Assembly: GCF_002964045.1 (NCBI RefSeq)
Contig: NZ_POPB01000254.1
Span: 1 to 64,000 of the forward strand
Direction: 5' to 3'
Source: Streptococcus suis
GTDB taxonomy: Bacteria; Bacillota; Bacilli; Lactobacillales; Streptococcaceae
Length of the DNA: 64,000 bases
Shown here: piece by piece, positions 57,636 through 64,000 of the stretch
How the letters are laid out: each line of letters starts with the position of its first letter
How positions within the stretch are numbered: the stretch's first letter is position 1
The notes under the pieces: model-generated
What the model was told of the DNA's origin: nothing
Seen by the model: only the letters and a program-made list of their open reading frames with translations
Database searches by the model: none
Translations under genes and position numbers: made by a program

Positions 57636-60182
57636 ATGAATAAGAAAGACTTGTTAAAGACAGTGACCCTTGCCTCAGCCGTTCTTGCAACAGGAGTGGT
57701 TAGTTTATCAGGTGCTGCAGTGAGTGCTAACACACTTGATTCAACATCACCAACGTCTAATTCAACAGAAACACCAACGACCAATCAAGTTACAGCCGAG
57801 CAAGTAGCTGCTGCAAAGACAGATGTGAACAATGCTGAGGAAGCAGTGAAAAATCAAGAATCAGTAGTGTCCAGTGCTTTATCTGATAAGCAGGCAGCAC
57901 AAACCGCGGAAACAACAGCACAAGAAACACTTTCCGCAGCTCAAGAAACTGCAGCAACAGCAACACCAGAAGCTGTTCAAGCAGTAGAAACTGAAATTGT
58001 TGAAGCTGAAGCTACAGTTACAGAAACTGAAGCCTTGCTTGAATCAACAAAACAAGAAGCATCAACAGCACAAACACAAGCTGACCAAGCACAAACAGTA
58101 GCTGACACAGCAAACACAGCTTATACTGAAGCTAAAGCACAATCAGACGCAGCTCAAGAAACTGTCACACAATTGGAAAACCAAACAGTGAATGTTGAGC
58201 AAGCCCAAGCTAGTGTAGATACAGCAAAACAAGACGTAGCTACAGCAGAAGCGGCAGTAGCTGAAGCTGAACAAGCCTTGGTTGAAGCTGAAGCAAAAGA
58301 CCAAACCTTGGCACAAAAAATTGCAGACGCTAAATCAGCCCTTGACACAGCTAAAGAAGCTGAAAGCAACGCTCAAACCACAGTAGTTGGTTTGGAAGCT
58401 CAAGTAACTGACACAGCAAATAAAGTGACAGAAGCTCAAGAAGTAGTAGATTCCCTTCAAAACGAAGTATCTTATACGGTTGATATCAATCTGCCACAAA
58501 ACGTAAAAGATGCTGTTAAGAAATTCCTTTCCGAAACACGAACACTGGAATCCGTTGCTGAGTTGAAACAGGTTATTGAATCAGCGCAGATTGAAGAAAA
58601 TCTAGAACAACATTGGAAACTTAACATTACAGGTGGCGATGAGCTTGTAGATTTGGATAATTTGACAACCAAACAAGTCGAGCAATTAAACCAGTTCGCA
58701 GTAGATATTTATAACACCTTAGCTGAAACCATTGGATTGACGACCATTACAGCCAACACAAAAATGATTGAATTGGCGAAAGTCCGAAGTGAAATGTATG
58801 ATGCGAAAGATTCAGAATTTGAACATGATATTACAATCTTACGCGAAAGTGAAAAAGTAGTATTCCCAAATACAACAATCACAGCGGGTGAAAACCTAGC
58901 ACACACGATAACTAGAACCGCACCAACATTGCGTGACTTGATGGAAGAACTCAACAAATCGATGGTCGATATGACACTAATTGACGAACACAGCAACTAC
59001 GGTCATTGGCGCAATTTCAATAACGCTAAAAGTATTGGACTATACGTTCACGATGAAGAAAGTATGGACATGGGCTGGCAGTCAGTTAACTATAAACCAT
59101 GGTACGTTTTCGCAACATATAAAGACCAGTTCACACTTGACGGCTTATTCACAAACGCCGTTAAAGCTAATGAGTTAGTACACGCTGCAGATGTAACCTT
59201 CGCAAGCGACACACGCGCCCTAACAGCAGCGAAAACACAATTGGCAATTGCTAATGTGGCACATAACCGAGCTAAAGCTGATATGGCTAAAGCGGTAACG
59301 GCTTTAAATGAAGCGAAAACCGAAGTTATAAACACTACAACCGAATACAATCGTTTATTGTCTACAGAAAGTGAAACAACAAAAGCTCAAGCGAAATTGG
59401 ATGACGCTAAAACCAAATTGTCAGAAGCTAACGCAAAATATAACTCAGCTAAACTTGTATTGGCGGCGCTAACAGAAAGCAAAGAAGCTAAAGAACAAGC
59501 TTTGACAGAAGCTAAAGCTCAATTGGATGAAGCACAAGCAAAAGCAGACGAGTTGCGTGCGGACTATCTAATCAAACAATCTGAAGCTGATGAGTTGAAA
59601 ACAAAAGTAAACCAACTCAACCAAGATGTTCAAAATTTGGAAACGGACTTAGCAAACGCCAAACAAGCAGTGGTAGATGCCAAGGCAAAACTCTTAGGAT
59701 TACAAGAAGCTGAAGAAAACTTGGTCAAAGCACAAGAAGCCTATGACAAGGCTGTGAAAGCCAGAGAGGAAGCATGTGCAGTATATCAACAAGAATCTGC
59801 TAAGTTGACCGAATTACAGGATAACTACTCCCTTGCTGTCAAACACTACCTAAATCTCCTGAACCTTTACAATCTCCAAGAACAAGTGAAGGCTCCGACA
59901 GAGGAAACTGGTGATGACCAAGGAACAGTGAAAAACACAGGTACCCCAGCACCGATTGGTACAAATACACCATCAAATGTATCAACTATAAAGACAACTG
60001 GAATGGCGCCTACTTCTAAAGAGCAAACTCGATTCCTTGATGTAGAAAAAGCTCCAGTTCAGGCAGCTAGCCTACCACAAACAGGAAGTAACGAAAGTAT
60101 CTTGTCTAGTTTAGCTGGTTTCACGGTACTAGGTTTAGGGTTATCCCTCGCAATCAAGCGTCGGAAGTATACCGAAGAATAA
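57636..60182 (+). CDS. SEC10/PgrA-type LPXTG surface protein
   Basis: 848-aa wall-anchored protein. Signal peptide of about 33 residues (V-V-S-L-S-G-A-A-V-S-A-N). Residues about 50-275 and 520-750 are Ala/Glu/Lys/Gln coiled coils that flank a folded domain (about 280-500) resembling the SEC10/PgrA surface-exclusion domain with a CAP-like look (F-E-H-D-I-T, A-G-E-N-L-A-H, N-Y-G-H-W-R-N). The end carries L-P-Q-T-G, a hydrophobic stretch and K-R-R-K-Y for sortase A. The likely role is adhesion or cell-cell contact. AAAGGAG precedes the ATG. Expression probably switches through the G10 promoter. Confidence 0.92.
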   Translation: MNKKDLLKTVTLASAVLATGVVSLSGAAVSANTLDSTSPTSNSTETPTTNQVTAEQVAAAKTDVNNAEEAVKNQESVVSSALSDKQAAQTAETTAQETLSAAQETAATATPEAVQAVETEIVEAEATVTETEALLESTKQEASTAQTQADQAQTVADTANTAYTEAKAQSDAAQETVTQLENQTVNVEQAQASVDTAKQDVATAEAAVAEAEQALVEAEAKDQTLAQKIADAKSALDTAKEAESNAQTTVVGLEAQVTDTANKVTEAQEVVDSLQNEVSYTVDINLPQNVKDAVKKFLSETRTLESVAELKQVIESAQIEENLEQHWKLNITGGDELVDLDNLTTKQVEQLNQFAVDIYNTLAETIGLTTITANTKMIELAKVRSEMYDAKDSEFEHDITILRESEKVVFPNTTITAGENLAHTITRTAPTLRDLMEELNKSMVDMTLIDEHSNYGHWRNFNNAKSIGLYVHDEESMDMGWQSVNYKPWYVFATYKDQFTLDGLFTNAVKANELVHAADVTFASDTRALTAAKTQLAIANVAHNRAKADMAKAVTALNEAKTEVINTTTEYNRLLSTESETTKAQAKLDDAKTKLSEANAKYNSAKLVLAALTESKEAKEQALTEAKAQLDEAQAKADELRADYLIKQSEADELKTKVNQLNQDVQNLETDLANAKQAVVDAKAKLLGLQEAEENLVKAQEAYDKAVKAREEACAVYQQESAKLTELQDNYSLAVKHYLNLLNLYNLQEQVKAPTEETGDDQGTVKNTGTPAPIGTNTPSNVSTIKTTGMAPTSKEQTRFLDVEKAPVQAASLPQTGSNESILSSLAGFTVLGLGLSLAIKRRKYTEE

Positions 60183-60192
60183 AATGGCGGGT

Positions 60193-60242
60193 ATCATACT
60201 CTTCGTCCTTACCAAACAATAGGTTTGGAAGAGTGTGCTATC
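60193..60242 (+). terminator. Terminator after the LPXTG gene
   Basis: CATACTCTTC...CCAAAC and TTTGG-AAGAGTGTG form a stem; the T-run is weak. Confidence 0.5.
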
Positions 60243-60308
60243 TTTGTATGAAGAGGAATATGCCCCCGCTGGTTTTAACTTGAAGGGTAAAGTAAAAAGG
60301 AGAAATTT

Positions 60309-60638
60309 ATGAAAAAGATTTTACAATTAGTATTTTTGACAATCGTTGCAGTCGTTTTAACAGCTTGTGCCCCATCTGTAGATGGCACATATAAGGGTCA
60401 AGCTGACGGAGCAGAGTATGTCCTTGTAGTGGATGGTAAAGATGTTTCAATGGACGTGACAGCTATGATTTTTAATATGGAACTAGAAGGGACTATCGAT
60501 ACCTCTAAGAAAACGATGGACTTGTCTGGTTCAATGATGGGACAAGAAATCAATGAAACAGCAACCTATACTCTTAAAGATGATACAATAACACTCGAAA
60601 TTCAAGACAATACTATCACGCTAGAAAAAGAAAAATAA
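60309..60638 (+). CDS. Small lipoprotein
   Basis: 109-aa lipoprotein with lipobox L-T-A-C (Cys at about 20). The rest is a small beta-rich domain (G-T-Y-K-G-Q-A-D, T-I-D-T-S-K-K-T-M-D-L-S-G) like those in several uncharacterised streptococcal lipoproteins. AAAGGAG precedes the ATG; the next lipoprotein follows 24 nt later, so they form a pair. Confidence 0.85.
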   Translation: MKKILQLVFLTIVAVVLTACAPSVDGTYKGQADGAEYVLVVDGKDVSMDVTAMIFNMELEGTIDTSKKTMDLSGSMMGQEINETATYTLKDDTITLEIQDNTITLEKEK

Positions 60639-60662
60639 GTTTCTTGTAGTAGGAGTGAAACA

Positions 60663-61382
60663 ATGAAAAAGTATCTAACACTGGGGCTTGCACTGGCCAG
60701 TTTATTCTTGTTCAGTGGCTGCAAGTCAGAAATCGTTCAGCAACTGACGGGTGGTAACACAAGTTCATCAACTAGCAATTCAAGTACTGTCGAAACAAGC
60801 TCATCTACCACTTCTTCGACTAGTTTGGAAAGCAGTTCGTCAACCAGCTCAAAAGCGAGCACTAGTTCAACTTCTAGTTCCACGACTAGTAGTAGCCAAC
60901 AAGAGACAGTGACGAGCTCAGCTGAAAGAGACTATGAGAGTCTGTATGCAGAAACGCTCACAAAAGTTGCTGAGGATCCAGAAGGGACAGTTACCCACTA
61001 TGCCTTTTATGACATTGATGGCAATGGAACCAAGGAATTGTTTACAGGTGTGCAGGACAGTACTGGTGCTATGTACGGAGCAGCAGTTTACTATCTGAAT
61101 CAATCTGTTTCTACCTATCTGGCTCACTCTGAAGTTGCGCCAGTAGGTGGCTATCGGGCCAGTTTTACTATCAATTCAGACAGAACTGTGACCCAGTATG
61201 AATGGACTTCCTTTAGAGGAGAAGGGATTAAAAAGACCTATCAACTAGCAGCAGATGATAGCGCAGCTATCTTGCTGGAAGAAAAAGAAATCATCATGGG
61301 AAGCGCAGAACAACAGGCTGAGGCAGACCCCTATCCTCTGGATTTGGCTATATTAAATTGGCAGGTTTTGGAAGGTCGGTAA
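60663..61382 (+). CDS. Lipoprotein with a Ser/Thr linker and EF-hand-like loop
   Basis: 239-aa lipoprotein: lipobox F-S-G-C (Cys at about 20), a Ser/Thr linker (residues about 30-82), then a folded domain with D-I-D-G-N-G-T-K-E-L, a calcium-loop-like motif. The design matches the lipoprotein at 278-1051, but the folded domain differs. TAGGAG precedes the ATG. Function unknown. Confidence 0.85.
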   Translation: MKKYLTLGLALASLFLFSGCKSEIVQQLTGGNTSSSTSNSSTVETSSSTTSSTSLESSSSTSSKASTSSTSSSTTSSSQQETVTSSAERDYESLYAETLTKVAEDPEGTVTHYAFYDIDGNGTKELFTGVQDSTGAMYGAAVYYLNQSVSTYLAHSEVAPVGGYRASFTINSDRTVTQYEWTSFRGEGIKKTYQLAADDSAAILLEEKEIIMGSAEQQAEADPYPLDLAILNWQVLEGR

Positions 61383-61530
61383 TTAAAGGATCAAGGATTA
61401 GTTTTGATTGGTATTGAAGTTGATAATGTAGAGTATCAATGGATTTATTCCTATGTTTGGCATCTTAGAATAACCCTCATTTTACATTTGAATTGGAGGG
61501 TAGTGGGAGTCAAAAGAGAAAGGGTTTAGG
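61383..61530. other. Spacer without a gene
   Basis: 148 bp between the lipoprotein and the beta-helix gene; AT-rich, no convincing terminator or promoter, and a start site GAAAGGGTTTAGG directly before the next ATG. Confidence 0.4.
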
Positions 61531-63279
61531 ATGGTAACAGAAATTAGAGTAGGAACAAGTGAAGGCTGTCTGAGCTTTCGTGATGCAGTATTGAATCAAT
61601 CAGGTGACGTCAGAATATATCTAGAACCAGGTCACTATGAGTTTGACAATGGTTATACCTTGCGAAGTAATTATGAGTTTATTGCAGAAGGCGATGAACT
61701 CGGATCGGTCGTATTTCAAGGTACATTTAGGCTCGAAAATAACGCAAACCTTATCCTTCGCAATATTCTCCTAGTTGGAGATTTTAAAAATAATATCATT
61801 AATGTTACTTCGGGCTGTTCACTGACTTTGGACAATTGTGAAATACATCGAACAGAATTGGTCCAAGATTATCCGGACTATCCAGATTCTACCTACTATC
61901 CACTTGTTTATGTTGATGGTGGAACAGCAACCTTAGAACAGACCAATCTTTTTGATGATTATTTTAAATTACCTATTCAAGTTCAAAATAATGGGATGAT
62001 TCATCTTAATCAGTCCAATTTAGATGCCCTTCGTCTAATAAACCAATCACAGGCCGAGGTTATCGACTCGACGATTTATCGAATTTTGTCGGTTCAAGGT
62101 CAGTCCACCCTCCAAGCAAGTGGTTCTTTATCTATTTTCCAAGAGGATAATCGATGGGTAGGCTTGCATGCAACAGGTCAAAGTAATATTCAGATTGAAC
62201 ATCTTTACTGTGGAAGCCATCATCAGCTTGAAGCGAAAATTTTTGATAGTCAGTTACAGATAGATGAGTTAGAACTTCAAGAAGAACAAACTTTTCTCCT
62301 CAATCGAACGGAGACCTCAGCAGTTTTTGCGGATTTTGAGCCAGTTCAATGGGGCCTTTTGCCCCCTACGCAACCAGTGGTTAAGGAAACCTTACCTCCA
62401 CAACCTAAGAAACCTGCAATTGAAGGAGAGCTAGTTGAAATTGATGTACGTCCTATCAACCAATATGAACGAACTGAGCTAATGGATGTTTTTGTTTTCT
62501 TGGAACACCATTTGGCGAATGTCCAGGCTCTTCGAAACCGAAATCAAGAGATAAGAAATTGGTATGCAAATCAAATTGAGATTGCGGGAACAGAAGTGTT
62601 GTCTGAGAAAGTAACCTCAGGAATCAACGGTGCGACCTTCATTATATCTGCACTTATCTTCATATCTGGCTTCTTTACAGGAGTAGGTGCTTTCGGTTTA
62701 ATTCTATATTTGGTTTTTCTTGGAGGTGTGATTTACGTCGTCTCAGAGTATATTGCTCCGATAATTGGCGGAATTGTTAGAATGATTGATCCTACTAAGA
62801 GAGCCCGTGAAAACGAAATGAATCGATTGCGTGACGAGTTGAATCAGAGTGCAGAAATTGCAGCTAATAATAGTGAAATCTCAAAAATACTTAATGAAAA
62901 TGCCTATCAATTCTACATTAAAAAAATCCCTCAAAGTTTTCAGAATCTGAATGACATTATTGGGATTTGGGTTTTGTTGAGGGATTTGCGTGCTGATAAT
63001 TTTAAAGAGGCTGCCAATCTTGTACGTGAAGAACAATTTAGAAATAAGATGCTGGCCTCACTCAATGTCTTTCAGCAGCAATTGGCAAATATTTCTGTTC
63101 AACTGGATGAAGTCAACGAAAATATTACTGAGTTGAATCGTTTAAATAAAGTTCAACTTGCAATGTTGGCGAAGGTTGATGCTTCAATTTCGGCTGGTAA
63201 TCACCTTGCTAAAGAAAATAATAGAATTGCCGAGGAAAGAAATAGATTATTAGAGCAAGGGATTACTCTTAAGTGGTAG
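61531..63279 (+). CDS. Unrecognised protein: beta-helix-like N-terminus, membrane hairpin, coiled coil
   Basis: 582 residues, not recognised. Residues 1-265 read as short beta turns typical of a right-handed beta helix (F-R-L-E-N-N-A-N-L-I-L-R-N-I, S-L-T-L-D-N-C-E-I), as in pectate-lyase-like proteins. Residues about 270-310 are a Pro-rich linker. Two adjacent membrane segments lie at about 368-415, then helices and coiled coil to residue 582 (E-N-I-T-E-L-N-R-L-N-K). No signal peptide or catalytic motif is seen, so the beta-helix may be cytosolic. Terminator at 63306-63336. Confidence 0.75.
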   Translation: MVTEIRVGTSEGCLSFRDAVLNQSGDVRIYLEPGHYEFDNGYTLRSNYEFIAEGDELGSVVFQGTFRLENNANLILRNILLVGDFKNNIINVTSGCSLTLDNCEIHRTELVQDYPDYPDSTYYPLVYVDGGTATLEQTNLFDDYFKLPIQVQNNGMIHLNQSNLDALRLINQSQAEVIDSTIYRILSVQGQSTLQASGSLSIFQEDNRWVGLHATGQSNIQIEHLYCGSHHQLEAKIFDSQLQIDELELQEEQTFLLNRTETSAVFADFEPVQWGLLPPTQPVVKETLPPQPKKPAIEGELVEIDVRPINQYERTELMDVFVFLEHHLANVQALRNRNQEIRNWYANQIEIAGTEVLSEKVTSGINGATFIISALIFISGFFTGVGAFGLILYLVFLGGVIYVVSEYIAPIIGGIVRMIDPTKRARENEMNRLRDELNQSAEIAANNSEISKILNENAYQFYIKKIPQSFQNLNDIIGIWVLLRDLRADNFKEAANLVREEQFRNKMLASLNVFQQQLANISVQLDEVNENITELNRLNKVQLAMLAKVDASISAGNHLAKENNRIAEERNRLLEQGITLKW

Positions 63280-63305
63280 TTTACTAATCTAACGATATAT
63301 TCGTT

Positions 63306-63336
63306 GTAACCAAGTCTCTGAAGGGGCTTGGTTTTA
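63306..63336 (+). terminator. Terminator after the beta-helix gene
   Basis: AACCAAG-tctctgaagggg-CTTGGTTTTAT. Confidence 0.7.
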
Positions 63337-63401
63337 TATGCAACTTGATTTTTGTGAATTGACGCATTGTTCGGATTTTTCAGAAAATTTGCATTTTTCT
63401 G

Positions 63402-63430
63402 TTGACAAGTGAAAATAAGTAGGGTATCAT
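63402..63430 (+). promoter_or_regulatory. leu operon promoter
   Basis: TTGACA (63402-63407) and TATCAT (63425-63430), 17-bp spacer. Confidence 0.75.
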
Positions 63431-63464
63431 AGTAAACAATTAAAACACTGAAAGGAAAAGTCAA

Positions 63465-63518
63465 ATGAACACTGTCACTACAAAATTCTTTACTTTGTTG
63501 TTGCGACGGTCGGGCTAG
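63465..63518 (+). CDS. leuL: Leucine leader peptide
   Basis: 17-residue peptide (M-N-T-V-T-T-K-F-F-T-L-L-L-R-R-S-G) with three Leu codons in a row (TTG TTG TTG) and AAAGGAAA before the ATG. A hairpin GGCTAGTGC/GCATTAGTCC overlaps its stop and a terminator follows at 63571. This is the layout of a transcription attenuator that senses charged leucyl-tRNA. Confidence 0.75.
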   Translation: MNTVTTKFFTLLLRRSG

Positions 63519-63570
63519 TGCTGAAATCATGCATTAGTCCTGTTTGGCTTACCAAGCGGGCGCTGTTGAC

Positions 63571-63605
63571 AACATCTCGCTGGTCGTCGAGGTGTTTTTC
63601 TTTTA
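63571..63605 (+). terminator. leu attenuator terminator
   Basis: AACATCTCG-ctggtcgt-CGAGGTGTT followed by TTTCTTTT, between the leader peptide and leuA. Confidence 0.7.
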
Positions 63606-63623
63606 ACTTAGAAAGGTATGTTT

Positions 63624-64000
63624 ATGCGAGTTATTGAATTTCTAGATACCAGTCTGCGGGATGGTGAGCAGACGCCGGGGGTCAATTTTTCTATCAAGGA
63701 AAAGGTGACCATCGCCAAGCAATTGGAGAAATGGGGCATTTCTGCCATTGAAGCGGGGTTCCCGGCGGCCAGTCCAGATTCCTTTGAGGCGGTCAAGCAG
63801 ATTGCGGCAGCCATGACCAAGACGGCCGTCACAGGTTTGGCTCGGTCAGTCAAGTCAGACATTGATGCTTGTTATGAGGCTCTGAAAGATGCCAAGTATC
63901 CGCAGATTCATGTTTTTATCGCAACCAGTCCTATTCATCGTGAATTTAAACTTCAAAAGTCCAAAGAAGAAATTTTGGAGCAGATTACAGAGCATGTTTC
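63624..64000 (+). CDS. leuA: 2-Isopropylmalate synthase, 5' part
   Basis: First ~125 residues; the gene continues past the window. It joins acetyl-CoA and 2-oxoisovalerate, first step to leucine. The signature [14 protein letters not shown] with metal and catalytic residues is at the start, and E-A-G-F-P-A-A-S-P follows. GAAAGG precedes the ATG at 63624. Confidence 0.93.
   Translation, partial: MRVIEFLDTSLRDGEQTPGVNFSIKEKVTIAKQLEKWGISAIEAGFPAASPDSFEAVKQIAAAMTKTAVTGLARSVKSDIDACYEALKDAKYPQIHVFIATSPIHREFKLQKSKEEILEQITEHV

Overview
The window looks like a chromosomal segment of a low-GC Firmicute of the genus Streptococcus, most likely Streptococcus suis. This rests on the gene order recD2-lepB-rnhC / zapA-cvpA-mutS2-trxA, the streptococcal run yajC, uppS-cdsA-rseP-proS-polC, a fused gshAB, an Rgg regulator and LPXTG/lipoprotein surface genes. 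The species call comes from recalled gene content and could not be tested here.

Layout. 0-5.3 kb: an Rpn-type nuclease fragment, a Ser/Thr-rich lipoprotein and the minus-strand unit rnhC-lepB-recD2. 5.3-12.9 kb: a Gfo/Idh oxidoreductase, a LysM protein with an Ala/Glu/Gln repeat, a DUF1801 protein and the trehalose unit (treB-treC, divergent treR, shared operator). 12.9-20.5 kb: zapA-cvpA-mutS2, a GNAT enzyme, trxA, a DUF389 membrane protein, fused msrAB and a C39-like secreted protein. 20.5-30.3 kb: a glycine riboswitch with an AGCS transporter, mscS, a DUF4352 protein, gdhA (CodY boxes), pyrDA, a capA-like gene broken at a poly-A tract and flanked by a repeat, then dusB-hslO. 30.5-34.4 kb: a giant protein of mucin-binding-like repeats with neither signal peptide nor wall anchor. 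34.7-45.3 kb: gshAB, purA (PurBox cluster), yajC, uppS-cdsA-rseP, about 520 bp of tandem repeats plus a strongly foldable leader, proS, glpF.

45.3-54.3 kb: the dihydroxyacetone regulon (dhaKLM with glpF; divergent dhaS-dhaQ, where dhaS carries an in-frame amber stop), then polC and a nitroreductase with an operator-like inverted repeat. 54.5-64 kb: pepS, a GlsB-like membrane protein, an Rgg regulator, a SEC10/PgrA-type LPXTG adhesin, two lipoproteins, a beta-helix/transmembrane/coiled-coil protein of unknown function, and the start of leuA behind a leucine leader-peptide attenuator.

The most interesting signals are: (1) a G10 homopolymer filling half of the spacer between a consensus -35 and -10 of the LPXTG adhesin promoter, the classic design of a phase-variable promoter, next to an Rgg gene bracketed by two pairs of a repeated motif, each pair 60 bp apart; (2) an A9 tract that puts the signal-anchor start of a CapA-like protein one base out of frame; (3) tandem 139-141 bp repeats and a switch-like RNA fold in front of proS, which has no visible Shine-Dalgarno sequence; (4) two large proteins with extracellular-type folds but no export signal; (5) three genes with a -10 element only 6-7 nt from the ATG, predicting leaderless mRNAs.
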